A stretch of 18,796 nucleotides of DNA, taken from the NCBI GenBank assembly GCA_900545555.1, contig UQZI01000035.1, positions 1 to 18,796 of the forward strand, read 5' to 3'. Every line of letters begins with the position of its first letter. The first letter of the stretch is position 1. Made by a program: the position numbers and the translations under genes. Below the pieces are notes generated by a model, which saw only the letters and a list, made by a program, of their open reading frames with translations, was not told the DNA's origin and ran no database searches. The stretch is from an uncultured Collinsella sp. GTDB taxonomy: Bacteria > Actinomycetota > Coriobacteriia > Coriobacteriales > Coriobacteriaceae. Below are positions 6,755-14,932 of this stretch, piece by piece.

Positions 6755-6817
6755 TTGCGGTGAAATGCGGACTGTTTGGCGGCTTTTTTGGCCAAAACAG
6801 TCCGTATTCCACCGCAA
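6755..6817. repeat. 63-bp inverted repeat, copy 2
   Basis: The left arm 6755-6777 and right arm 6795-6817 form a 23-bp stem with one mismatch and one G-U pair, around a 17-base centre. It starts 11 bases after the addA stop codon on the minus strand. The outer 12 bases equal those of the element at 5048, the inner arm differs (GCGGACTGTTT instead of AGTTCCTG), and each copy keeps its own arms complementary. No T-run follows the stem on the minus strand, so it may protect the 3' end of the addA mRNA or be a mobile repeat rather than a classical terminator. Confidence 0.85.
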
Positions 6818-6828
6818 GTTATTGAGGG

Positions 6829-9800
6829 CTAGAGGCTGTAGGTGACCACCTGAGGCTCGCACGGGTTGGCGGGGTCGACTTGCTCCACGCGGACGAACTT
6901 GACGGTCACTGCCTCAAAGCCCGCCTTGTGCAGAACATCAGCGTAAACGCGCGCCTGCAGGGCGTGCTTCTCCTGCAGCTGTTCCGGCGTCTCGTCCGGT
7001 GTGCCGCCCGTCTTGTAGTCGATGACCAGCGCGCGTGACGAATCCGCCGGGTTCGTCGCCAAAGCATCGATGGCGCCCTCGGCATATGCAGCGTAGCGAG
7101 CGATGTCCTCATCCTCGCAGCCCAGCGAAAAGAACGGCACCTCGGCACGAACGCACGGCCAGGCAAGCAGCTTGGCACGGACCGCCGACTTGAGCCAGCG
7201 ATCCAGGGCAACGTCGAAGCGTTCGCGCTGTTCCGGCGTCAGGCGCCACAGGCGAGCCAGGGCGTCGGCACGCTCGGCGGGCAGCGCATCGGCACCCATC
7301 TCGATCAGCCACTGGCAGGCGGCATGGAACGCCGAGCCCAGCGCCATGGGGTTGCCGGCGGGCTCAACGGCGGCCACGTCTGCATCCGTCATCTCGGAAC
7401 CATCCGACTCCGCATCATCGCCAGCCTCGCCCATGGGCACATGCGCCTCGGCGGCTCGGTCCTCGGACTCGGCATGCAGCGCCGCGGCAATTGACGAGTA
7501 GCTGTACGAATCGCGCGCCGGATACGGGCAGGTGCCCATGCGCACGCCCACCGCCTGGGGATACACGAGCTCAAACGCATCGGGCTCGGGGTCGGCTGGA
7601 CCGGGAACAGCGGCGTGGGCATCCGCACCGGCACCCTCCGGCTCCGCATCGCCGCGGACAAGCCTGCCCTCGACATCCAGCGAAGCGTTGACCTCAAACG
7701 CCTGCTCGCCAAACGTAAAGTCCGCCAGCGAGATGAGCTCGTAGTCGCCCGGCTTGGAGTTGTCGAACACCAAACGGTCGCTATCGAGCTGCGGTATGTC
7801 CAGGCTGTCGGTCGGCAGGATGCGGCGCAGCACGTCGTAGGTCAGATCCGTCTCGACATCGAAGGTCGGCGCCGTCACCTTGCCGCGGCTCACGCCGACA
7901 TCCATCGCCAGAATGACCAGCTCGCGCGCTCGCGTCATGGCGACATAGAGCAAGCGAGCCCGCTCCTCGAGCGAAAGCTGCAGGTCGTCGTTGCGCAGGC
8001 GAACGAATGCCTCGGCGGGAGAACCCGTCGCGCAGACATCCTCCATGAGCTCCGGCGGCAACCATAGCGACGTGCCCTTACCCTTAAACGCATGCTCAAA
8101 CTGCTTTTTGACGTCATCGCCCTTTACGAACGTGCCGTCCGCGAGTTTAACGCCGTCGAAGCGTGCCGGCAGCGCCACGACCTGCGCTCCACCCTCGACA
8201 CGCCCCATCTGAGCCGCACCGGACGATTTGCGCACGCCAAAACACTCGGCAACCGCTACGACCGGATACTCCAGACCCTTGGACGCATGCACCGTCATGA
8301 TGCGCACCGCGCCGTCGCCCTCCTCGTTGAGCGCGCCCGGGGCCTCCTTGCCCGCCAAGAAGCGGTCGAAGGCGAGCGCGATGGAGCGCGGAGAATTGCC
8401 GAGCTCAGCCTCCGCCTCGGCCACGGCGTCGAGCGCCTTGAGCACGTTGGCGGCGATGGCCTTGCCCTCGGGACCACGCTGCGCCAGACGCACAAACCAG
8501 CCGGAGGCGTTGACAGTATCGCGCGCGATGGCGGCGAACGAATCGCGCCCCACGCGACGAAGCGCATAGCGCAGCACCTCGCGGGCGCGCGTCAGCAGCG
8601 GCAGATTCCGCAGCCCCGGCACATCGCAATCGCTCATGATGCCCACGTCGATGTTGCGGCGCGAGGTCTCCCCCGTCTGGTCGTCCAGCTTGGTCGCCAG
8701 CGCCAGGAACTCCTGAGCGCCGAGCGCAAACATCGGCGAGGCCAGCAGCGGCATAAGACCCTGCGCCGTATCGGCCGGGTTAGCAAGCGCGCACACCAGG
8801 GCACGCACCGTTTGGACCTCGGCAGCCTGGGCAAAGACCGAGCCGCCCGCGATGACGCAGTCGAGCCCCTGGTCGCGGAAGGCCTGCGCATAGACATCGG
8901 CGTTGGTCATGCGGCCCAGCAGCAGGACCATGCTGCCCTGGGGCTGGCCCGCTTTAACGAGTGCTTGGAATCGCTCCGCAATCGCACGAGCTTTCGCCTG
9001 CGTTCGCTCCTGCGTACTGCCACCGGCAACGAAGATCGCCTGGCGGCGCGATGCCTTCGCCTTGAGCTTGTCCTCGCGTTCGTCGCTCGGTTCAAGATCC
9101 AAGAACCCCTGCATCAAACCACCGGTGTCGCCGTCAAAGACGCGCGCTACGTAGCGCAACACCTCGTCGTGGCTGCGGAAGTTGCGTACAAGCTTGACGA
9201 GCTCGCCGGCGGGGGCATCGGATGCGACAGCCGTCTCGGGCGCAGCAGAGGAGCCCACTTTGCGCTCCTGGCGGCGGAAGACCTCGACCTCGGCGCCACG
9301 GAAGCGGTAAATCGACTGCTGCGCATCGCCTACGGTGCACAGCGCGCGCTCCCCCGCGCCCGTCAGGTAACGGATCAAATCGACCTGCATCTGGTCGGTA
9401 TCCTGGAACTCATCGATCATGACCATCTTAAAGCGACCTTCATAGGCCGCTCGGATGGCGGGATAATCGCGCAGCGCCTCGTACGCCATGCGCAGCAGGT
9501 CGTTGTTATCAAGCGCGGACTGGTCAGCCTTGAGCGCGCGGTATTCCGCCTCCACAGCACGAGCAAGCCCCACCAGCGCATCGAGCGCGGGACCACCGCA
9601 GGCCAGCACGATATTGATAAACGCATCGGCAGCCTCGGCCTTGAGTAGCTCCACCTGCTCCTTAGAAAACGCCTTGCTCGCCCGAGGCATGCTGCACGAC
9701 ATCATGAGTCGCGCCGCATCCTCCATGGTTTTGCCGCTCGCCTCAAACGCGTCGATGGCGTCGAGTGCCACCTGTGCCTTTTCGGTCGCGGCCTTGCTCG

Positions 9801-10452
9801 CACCCAACGCCGCGCGATAGGCGTCGGCAAGCGCCGAGGTGTCAGCCTGGCCGCGCGCCACGCACACATCGTCCATGCCGCCCGGCAGCTGGCTCGATAG
9901 CTCCAGCAAGTCGCGCACCAGTCCTTTAATGGTGGTACCGGCGCCAAACGGCCCACCCTCGCCCGCCATGGGATACCAAGCGTAGAGGGCCTTAAGCGAA
10001 GCGGCGAGCTCGGGGGCGGCATCGGGCGCCGTCGCGCGGGCCAGCACATGCTCAACAGCCTGGTCCATAAGCTCGTCGGTATCGGTGAGCACCGTGAACT
10101 CGGGATCGATGCCCAGCTCCAACGCATGTGCGCGCAGGATACGCGAGCACATGCCGTGAATGGTCGAGATCCACGCATCGTCGACGGTCAGGGCTTCCTC
10201 GTCCATGCCCTCGTCGATGAGCGCGCGGCGCACACGGTCACGGATCTCGGCCGCGGCATCTTTGGTAAAGGTAATGGCGAGCACCTGGTCCAGATGCTCA
10301 ACGAACGGACCGGATTCGGGCGAGAGCGCGTAGACGATGCGGCGCGTGAGGGTAAAGGTCTTGCCCGAGCCGGCACCTGCCGAGACAAACAGCGGGCGGT
10401 CGAGCGTTTTGACGACTTGCAGTTGTTGCGGCATCAAAGTCGAAAGATCCAT
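6829..10452 (-). CDS. addA: ATP-dependent helicase/nuclease subunit A (AddA-like)
   Basis: The helicase-nuclease subunit of the AddAB (RexAB) complex, which unwinds and trims double-strand DNA ends for recombination. The 1207 residues carry the UvrD/Rep superfamily-1 motifs in order: Walker A SAGAGSGKT (24-32), TFTKDAAAEIRDR (61-73), ISTIHGMCSRILR (95-107), Walker B MIDEFQDTD (345-353), GDAQQSIYRFRGAEV (375-389), VRNFRSH (422-428), then TVHASKGLEYPVV and LLYVAMTRARELVI in the second helicase half. The C-terminal RecB-type nuclease has GSAFHAACQWL and the DYK motif VIDYKTGG (Asp1145, Lys1147). An acidic, Ala/Glu-rich linker lies between. The start at 10452 is 3 bases after the addB stop, and an AAGGAGG about 13 bases upstream lies inside addB, so the two are translated from one mRNA. 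Its last 44 codons are duplicated at 5149. Confidence 0.93.
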   Translation of the reverse strand: MDLSTLMPQQLQVVKTLDRPLFVSAGAGSGKTFTLTRRIVYALSPESGPFVEHLDQVLAITFTKDAAAEIRDRVRRALIDEGMDEEALTVDDAWISTIHGMCSRILRAHALELGIDPEFTVLTDTDELMDQAVEHVLARATAPDAAPELAASLKALYAWYPMAGEGGPFGAGTTIKGLVRDLLELSSQLPGGMDDVCVARGQADTSALADAYRAALGASKAATEKAQVALDAIDAFEASGKTMEDAARLMMSCSMPRASKAFSKEQVELLKAEAADAFINIVLACGGPALDALVGLARAVEAEYRALKADQSALDNNDLLRMAYEALRDYPAIRAAYEGRFKMVMIDEFQDTDQMQVDLIRYLTGAGERALCTVGDAQQSIYRFRGAEVEVFRRQERKVGSSAAPETAVASDAPAGELVKLVRNFRSHDEVLRYVARVFDGDTGGLMQGFLDLEPSDEREDKLKAKASRRQAIFVAGGSTQERTQAKARAIAERFQALVKAGQPQGSMVLLLGRMTNADVYAQAFRDQGLDCVIAGGSVFAQAAEVQTVRALVCALANPADTAQGLMPLLASPMFALGAQEFLALATKLDDQTGETSRRNIDVGIMSDCDVPGLRNLPLLTRAREVLRYALRRVGRDSFAAIARDTVNASGWFVRLAQRGPEGKAIAANVLKALDAVAEAEAELGNSPRSIALAFDRFLAGKEAPGALNEEGDGAVRIMTVHASKGLEYPVVAVAECFGVRKSSGAAQMGRVEGGAQVVALPARFDGVKLADGTFVKGDDVKKQFEHAFKGKGTSLWLPPELMEDVCATGSPAEAFVRLRNDDLQLSLEERARLLYVAMTRARELVILAMDVGVSRGKVTAPTFDVETDLTYDVLRRILPTDSLDIPQLDSDRLVFDNSKPGDYELISLADFTFGEQAFEVNASLDVEGRLVRGDAEPEGAGADAHAAVPGPADPEPDAFELVYPQAVGVRMGTCPYPARDSYSYSSIAAALHAESEDRAAEAHVPMGEAGDDAESDGSEMTDADVAAVEPAGNPMALGSAFHAACQWLIEMGADALPAERADALARLWRLTPEQRERFDVALDRWLKSAVRAKLLAWPCVRAEVPFFSLGCEDEDIARYAAYAEGAIDALATNPADSSRALVIDYKTGGTPDETPEQLQEKHALQARVYADVLHKAGFEAVTVKFVRVEQVDPANPCEPQVVTYSL

Positions 10453-10455
10453 GGT

Positions 10456-13400
10456 CTACACGTCCCTCCTTACAAACGTTCCTTCGTGGTTATACGAGCA
10501 GCGCGCATGCGCGGCCTGCGCCGATGTCGGATCGACAGCGGCGACGTCGCCCGCCTCGAGCTCGCGCAGGCGCTCGGCAATGCCGGTCTCCACGCGGTCG
10601 AGCAGCGCATCGAAGTCCATGTTGCCGCCCTCGCCGGGAAAGCCCTTCTTAAGGCCCGGGATGCGACCGTCGCCGCGCTCTTCCTCGAGCAGCTCGGCAC
10701 TTGCGGCGCCGCGCAGCGCGGGCTTGCCGCCCTTGGTGGAAAAGTAGAGCGCTGCGCGGGTATCTAGGCCCAGCGCCCGACGCATGGCCTGCGCGTAGAT
10801 GAGTGTCTGGGTATGGGGCGGCAGCCAGCGCGGGTCGTCGATGGGAGCCTCGCCCGACTCCTCGTCGCGCACCGTGGGGTCGGCGAGCTTAAACTCCTCG
10901 ACACCCGAACGATGCTTGTAGTCGATTACCACGGCGCGATTCTCGGCATCCACATCCACGCGGTCGATGCGCCCGCCGAGCGGCCAACCGGCATACTCGA
11001 CCTGGAGCTCGTTGAACGCAAACTCCAGATAGCGCGGCGCGAAGGGCGCGAGCGCCTCGGACTCGTAGGCGAGCACGCCTTCCAACTGCGGCAGAATCTC
11101 GGCCACCTGACGCTCCTCCACCGGGGAGAGCGGCACCAGCGGGCCCTCGGTACCGCGCTTGCCGGCATGCTCGGCCAAGGTCTCGTCAAAGACCTCGCGC
11201 AGCAGTTCCTGCGCGCGCGGCAGATTCATGGGCGTCACGCGCTCCATGCCCTCCTGCGGAAGACGCGCATGCAAGTGCTCCAGCACGTCATGGACAAAGT
11301 TGCCCTTCTCCATGTTGCCAAAGCCCGCATCGATGGACTGGGGCTTGACGCGATACGACACGAACCAGCACAGCGGGCAGGTGGAATAGGCCTCGATCTG
11401 CGAGGCGGACGTCAGACGCGGCACGAGCGGCGCGTCCTCGTCCTCGCCGTCACGACGGCGCAGGACCAAATACGGCACGGCCTCGGCACTCAGATGCTGA
11501 GGGGCTTCACAGGTCACGCGCTCGCGCTTGAGACCTTCGCCTGCCGCGGGATCGAAGTCCCTTACGATATCGCCCTCACCCACGCACTTCGCCTTGTCGG
11601 CGTCAGCGGCCTTAGCGTCGTCAGCGGCCTTGGCATCGTCAGCGGTCTTGTCGGCGTCAGCGGCCTTGTCGGCGTCAGCGGCCTTAGCAGCGTCAGCGGC
11701 CTCGGCGTGCGCCCGCAGCTCGGTCCACACGGCGGCTGGATAGCACTCGCGTGCCTGGCGATCGTGCGTCACGCGGGCAAGCGCAACCGGACCGCGTGCC
11801 GTCTGCATCGCGTGGCCAAAGCGCACGCGCAGCAAAGCCGCGGGCTCAAGCGTCACGCCCTCGCGACCAAGGCTCGCCGTCAGCGTGGCCAGCGGCCCCT
11901 CCTCGTGTGAGAGCGGATAGCTGTCCAGATCGACATCGGCAAACAGCACGGCATCGTAGCTGCCGGGGCGCAGGGCCGCCGCATCGGCAAGCGAAGTAAA
12001 GCGAACCTGGGCACGTGGCGCACGGTCAACCTCGTAGGTCTCGTAATCGTAGGCGGTGCTACGCTTGTCCACCTTGGTGCGAATGCCATCGAGCACGGGC
12101 ACGGTCGCGGCCTGCGACACGTCGAGCGCGCGAGCATCGTTCATAAGGATGTCGATCGCGTGGCGCAGCAGGGCCACCTCCGCCTGGCGACGGGCCTGAC
12201 CGTCGAGACCACCAAGCGCGCGATCGGGCAGTGCCTCGGCAACGGCAAGCATGGCCTTGAGCGCCGTCACGGGCTTGTCGCGCCACAGCGCCTGGAACAC
12301 GTCCGAGACCACGCACGGCACGTTCTTAAACCAGTTCTCGTCGCTCGCCGCTTTACGCGCGCCCCTCACCTGGCCCTGCACGCTCTGCAGCAGGCTCTTG
12401 ACGCCCGCAGTGGTCTTGCTGCGCGACAGTCGCATGTTCTTATCGAAGGTTCGCGCGCTGGCGGCATCGGCGCCTGAAAGCGGACTGTAGATCCAGTCAG
12501 TAAGCTCCGGGGCGGGCCACCACTCGGTCTTGGAGGCGGTGCCCTCGTCGGCGGCCTTCATGCGCTCGATCAGATTGGCGAGCGCCGTGAACTGCCTGCC
12601 CGCAATGGATTGGGAAAACGCCGTGAACTCGGCCGTCTCGGCAGCAACGTGGCGCGCCGCCAAACGAGCGGCAAGCTCGCCGAACAGCTGGGGTGCCCGG
12701 GCGGACACCACGAGTACGCGCACGGGATCGACGGGTGCGGAGGCGGCATCGTTGACCTTGGACTCCTTGCGCGCTTTCACCATCTTATCGATGACGTCCG
12801 CATAGACACGGGCACGGGCATGGGGCCCGGCGACTTCCACAAAGGCAGGACGTACGACGGACTTTGGAGCAATCGCGGGAGCGCCGGCATCCTCGTCCAG
12901 CGGTGCAACCTCAAACAGCACGCCGCGGGCATCAAAGGCGGCAGCCAGGTCCTCGCGCATCGCCGCTTGCTCGCAAGCGAGCAGCACGACAACCTCTCCC
13001 CCGTTGCTTGCCACGGCAGACAGCAACTCGAGCAGGCCGTGCGTAAACGACGTGATACCGCGCACGCATACGGCGCGGGTGCACGCCGGCAGGTTGTCGG
13101 CCAAAGCGCCGGCCATAATGTCAGCCGCCTCGCAGGGCTCGACCATATCTCGACGGTCCAAACCGCGCGCATAGGCGCACAAAAGTTCAAACACGCGAGC
13201 CTCGGCGTCGCTTCTGGGCTTGGGCTTGCAAACGTTGTCGCAGCAACGCTCGGCACCTGTCCCTGCCACACCCGGCAGCACATCGCGAGCCATACGCGCG
13301 AGCATACGCACCGTGCCCTGGCTGCGCGAAAGCGGCTGCAGGTCGGCGTCGTCGAGACGCGCTACCATGTCCGAAAACAGCATCTGGCGCTGCAGGTTGT

Positions 13401-13644
13401 CGACGAAACCGCGCCCGTCGCCCAAAAGCTCCCAAAGCGAGCGAAGCCACGACGAAGGGGTCTTGTAATCGATACCCAGTGAAACCCCAACTTCCGCCGC
13501 ATCATGACGGCACAGATCGAGCTCGGCAAACGTAGGCGCCAGCAAAACGGCACGCCCGTGGCGGGCAACCAGGTCGGCGAGCAGCGCCGCCTCGGCATCG
13601 CTCAAATCCGCGCCGGCGTTGGTGGTATAGATTCGAACAGGCAT
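10456..13644 (-). CDS. addB: AddB-like helicase/nuclease subunit with PD-(D/E)XK nuclease domain
   Basis: Partner of AddA in end-resection. The 1062-residue protein has a degenerate helicase-like N-terminal part; no GxGKT Walker A motif is seen near the start, as in RexB-type subunits. The C-terminal nuclease has LTSASQIEAYSTCPLCWF (cysteines 756 and 759), KGNFVHDVLEHLH, GGRIDRVD and VVIDYKHRSG (DYK near 907). B. subtilis AddB holds a 4Fe-4S cluster with one cysteine before the nuclease and three after it (CxxCx5C). Here only one C-terminal cysteine remains (ARCSYNHEGTF, Cys1049), so the cluster is altered or missing. Residues about 650-685 are a repeated ADxxKA linker. The ATG at 13644 has GGAGG 3 bases upstream. 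It is the first gene of an addB-addA operon. Confidence 0.88.
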   Translation of the reverse strand: MPVRIYTTNAGADLSDAEAALLADLVARHGRAVLLAPTFAELDLCRHDAAEVGVSLGIDYKTPSSWLRSLWELLGDGRGFVDNLQRQMLFSDMVARLDDADLQPLSRSQGTVRMLARMARDVLPGVAGTGAERCCDNVCKPKPRSDAEARVFELLCAYARGLDRRDMVEPCEAADIMAGALADNLPACTRAVCVRGITSFTHGLLELLSAVASNGGEVVVLLACEQAAMREDLAAAFDARGVLFEVAPLDEDAGAPAIAPKSVVRPAFVEVAGPHARARVYADVIDKMVKARKESKVNDAASAPVDPVRVLVVSARAPQLFGELAARLAARHVAAETAEFTAFSQSIAGRQFTALANLIERMKAADEGTASKTEWWPAPELTDWIYSPLSGADAASARTFDKNMRLSRSKTTAGVKSLLQSVQGQVRGARKAASDENWFKNVPCVVSDVFQALWRDKPVTALKAMLAVAEALPDRALGGLDGQARRQAEVALLRHAIDILMNDARALDVSQAATVPVLDGIRTKVDKRSTAYDYETYEVDRAPRAQVRFTSLADAAALRPGSYDAVLFADVDLDSYPLSHEEGPLATLTASLGREGVTLEPAALLRVRFGHAMQTARGPVALARVTHDRQARECYPAAVWTELRAHAEAADAAKAADADKAADADKTADDAKAADDAKAADADKAKCVGEGDIVRDFDPAAGEGLKRERVTCEAPQHLSAEAVPYLVLRRRDGEDEDAPLVPRLTSASQIEAYSTCPLCWFVSYRVKPQSIDAGFGNMEKGNFVHDVLEHLHARLPQEGMERVTPMNLPRAQELLREVFDETLAEHAGKRGTEGPLVPLSPVEERQVAEILPQLEGVLAYESEALAPFAPRYLEFAFNELQVEYAGWPLGGRIDRVDVDAENRAVVIDYKHRSGVEEFKLADPTVRDEESGEAPIDDPRWLPPHTQTLIYAQAMRRALGLDTRAALYFSTKGGKPALRGAASAELLEEERGDGRIPGLKKGFPGEGGNMDFDALLDRVETGIAERLRELEAGDVAAVDPTSAQAAHARCSYNHEGTFVRRDV
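11591..11698 (-). repeat. 18-bp minisatellite inside addB
   Basis: Six consecutive 18-bp units of the type GCCTTGTCGGCGTCAGCG (plus strand) with a few substitutions lie here, with a partial seventh after 11698. Because 18 is a multiple of three the frame is kept. Each unit encodes six residues of the form ADADKA or ADDAKA, forming a charged, Ala/Asp/Lys-rich linker before the nuclease domain. Such arrays often change copy number by slippage. Confidence 0.9.
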
Positions 13645-13683
13645 GGTCCTCCACTCAAACCGTTCGCAATAATCAGTGCTTCC

Positions 13684-13689
13684 ATCCTA
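13684..13689 (-). promoter_or_regulatory. possible addB -10 element
   Basis: TAGGAT on the minus strand lies about 40 bases upstream of addB. A recognisable -35 is lacking, so this is weak. The terminator of the upstream gene lies just beyond it, so a promoter is expected in this gap. Confidence 0.3.
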
Positions 13690-13748
13690 CCCGCCCGCGC
13701 GGACACATTTGCCCCACGCCAACAGATTTCCTCCGTCCCCAAGGGATC

Positions 13749-13774
13749 AAAAAACCGCCCCCGAAGGGACGGTT
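13749..13774 (-). terminator. intrinsic terminator of the YerC/TrpR-like gene
   Basis: The minus strand reads AACCGTCCC, TTCG loop, GGGGCGGTT, then further Ts. This is a 9-bp stem with one G-U pair and a stable UUCG tetraloop, with a run of six Ts that starts in the stem. It lies 26 bases after the stop codon of the upstream gene and separates it from addB. Confidence 0.92.
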
Positions 13775-13800
13775 CTGCGCAATTCGTTTTTGTCGCTGGC

Positions 13801-14100
13801 CTACTCGCCATCCTCCAGCTTGATGAGGATCTTGCGATAGCCGCCGTACTCGCCGTTGAGTGCCTTGGACACGCGGCTCACCGTAGTGGACGAAGCGCCG
13901 GTGCGGGCCTGAACCTCAACATAAGGCTCGCCCTCATCCAGATAACGCGCAACCTGCAGACGTTGCGAAAGATCGCAGATCTCGCGCGGCGTGCAGATAT
14001 CGGTCAAAAACGCCTGGATATCCTTCTCGTCATCCAAAAGACTAAATGCGTGGACCAGCTGCTTGACATCAGGCTTGTCAAACATGTTCTCGATATTCAT
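13801..14100 (-). CDS. YerC/YecD-type TrpR-like DNA-binding protein
   Basis: A 99-residue protein of the TrpR superfamily, YerC/YecD branch. The characteristic central part is present: FLTDICTPREICDLSQRLQVARYL (residues about 31-54), and the helix-turn-helix VQARTGASSTTVSRVSKAL (about 62-80), followed by GEYGGYRKIL. Members bind DNA, but their ligand and targets are largely unknown; the protein is not expected to be the true Trp repressor. The ATG at 14100 has only a weak GGCGG-like element upstream. The gene is monocistronic, with a promoter-like sequence at 14206-14236 and a strong terminator. The neighbours give no clue to its targets. Confidence 0.88.
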   Translation of the reverse strand: MNIENMFDKPDVKQLVHAFSLLDDEKDIQAFLTDICTPREICDLSQRLQVARYLDEGEPYVEVQARTGASSTTVSRVSKALNGEYGGYRKILIKLEDGE

Positions 14101-14176
14101 CGATCACCGCCAAACCCGCCATAAGGCATCGAAGTTGATACTGACATCGGGCATCGTTCGCCCGTTCTATGCAATA

Positions 14177-14200
14177 GGGCAACGCCTGTGGCTTTTGCCC
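14177..14200 (-). promoter_or_regulatory. hairpin at the 5' end of the yerC-like leader
   Basis: The minus-strand RNA can fold GGGCAA-AA-GCC-ACA-GGC-G-UUGCCC, starting about where transcription is predicted to begin. No U-tract follows, so it is more likely a 5'-end stabilising structure than a terminator. The leader to the start codon is about 100 bases. Confidence 0.35.
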
Positions 14201-14205
14201 GTAGC

Positions 14206-14236
14206 AGTGTAGCACACCACCAAACTAAAGCGACAA
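14206..14236 (-). promoter_or_regulatory. promoter of the yerC-like gene
   Basis: The minus strand shows TTGTCG (14236-14231), a 19-base spacer and TACACT (14211-14206) with an upstream TGC extended -10. The spacer is long, but the extended -10 compensates. The rest of the 324-base gap up to the holin-like gene at 14425 shows no gene; the plus-strand promoter for that gene is not clear. Confidence 0.5.
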
Positions 14237-14424
14237 GACTCTCTGCCAGCGGCGCGTTTTTCAGGACGAACGCCGTTTTGAAACCGAATGCGCACGTAAG
14301 CTCCACGAATATCTGAGACAATGGGCGGCCGAACAAGGCGGCACACCCGAGCGGCCGTCCAAGCCGCCGCAGCAAACCGCTTCACGCGACACCGACGCAC
14401 CCTGCGCAAGAAAGGATTCACACC

Positions 14425-14790
14425 ATGCGCTTTATGCTTAACTGGCTCTTTACCTCGATCGCCATCGCGATTGCCACGTTCCTCGTCCCCGGCATCCAGC
14501 CCTTCGGTTTTGCCGAGGCCTGGGTCTGTTTCGCCTTCGTGGGACTGTTCCTGAACATCGTCGATTCGCTCGTCAAGCCGTTTCTGACGGTTATCTCGCT
14601 GCCGCTCACGATCATTACGCTGGGTATTTTTCAGCTCGTAGTCAACAGCTTTATGCTCGAGCTGGCCAGCTATCTGTCGGTCAATCTGCTGGGCGCGGGT
14701 ATCTCCATCGCCAGCTTTGGATCGGCCTTTATGGGCAGCATCCTGGTGTCCATCATGCGCAGCATCCTCGACAGCATCGCCGAGGGCTAA
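14425..14790 (+). CDS. YvlD/phage-holin-4 family small membrane protein
   Basis: A 121-residue protein with four hydrophobic segments (about 5-24, 29-52, 56-82 and 90-115). The pattern VDSLVKPFLTVISLPLTIITLGIFQLVVNSFML is the hallmark of the PF04020 family (YvlD, mycobacterial four-TM phage holin superfamily). Chromosomal members are integral membrane proteins of unknown role and are usually not phage lysis genes; no phage genes surround this one. The ATG at 14425 has AAAGGA about 8 bases upstream. It is followed by a strong terminator shared with the convergent Rrf2 gene. Confidence 0.88.
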   Translation: MRFMLNWLFTSIAIAIATFLVPGIQPFGFAEAWVCFAFVGLFLNIVDSLVKPFLTVISLPLTIITLGIFQLVVNSFMLELASYLSVNLLGAGISIASFGSAFMGSILVSIMRSILDSIAEG

Positions 14791-14830
14791 AACGGCCATT
14801 CCGGCCGCGCCCGTCTCAACAGCCCAAAAC

Positions 14831-14863
14831 GAAGGCCGCCCATCACAAAAATGGGCGGCCTTC
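14831..14863. terminator. bidirectional intrinsic terminator
   Basis: A perfect 13-bp stem (GAAGGCCGCCCAT with ATGGGCGGCCTTC) encloses a 7-base A-rich loop. On the plus strand it is followed by TTATTT, and on the minus strand by GTTTTGGG, so it can end both the membrane-protein gene and the convergent Rrf2 gene. Confidence 0.9.
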
Positions 14864-14932
14864 TTATTTGCCAAGTCTCAAAGGGCGAGAGAATCTGCCA
14901 TTTCCACCCCGTCCCCAAATGGCAGGTGTGGG

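Larger units (their letters stand above)
5048..6960. other. addA 3'-end duplication flanking an MFS gene (probable insertion)
   Basis: The last 44 codons of addA (6829-6960) are repeated at 5149-5280 at about 85% nucleotide identity, and each copy is followed on the minus strand by a 63-bp inverted repeat. Between the two copies sit an AT-richer MFS gene and a 52-codon gene. Homology stops abruptly at 5279, within CTGCA. The structure resembles the outcome of a single crossover between addA and a foreign molecule carrying a related addA 3' end. No integrase or transposase is visible. Confidence 0.65.

Noticed and set aside
8092..9648. 518-codon open frame on the plus strand
   Set aside because: Antisense to addA, Arg/His/Leu-rich with no recognisable domain, while addA has clear helicase motifs.
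11591..11698. CRISPR-like array
   Set aside because: The 18-bp units are directly adjacent without spacers and keep the addB reading frame, so this is a coding minisatellite.
14261..14295. Possible plus-strand terminator (CGGCG ... CGCCGTTTT)
   Set aside because: Only five paired bases, a long loop, and no plus-strand gene upstream that would need it.
14167..14874. 235-codon open frame on the minus strand
   Set aside because: Antisense to the YvlD-like membrane protein and running through its terminator; composition is that of a shadow frame.
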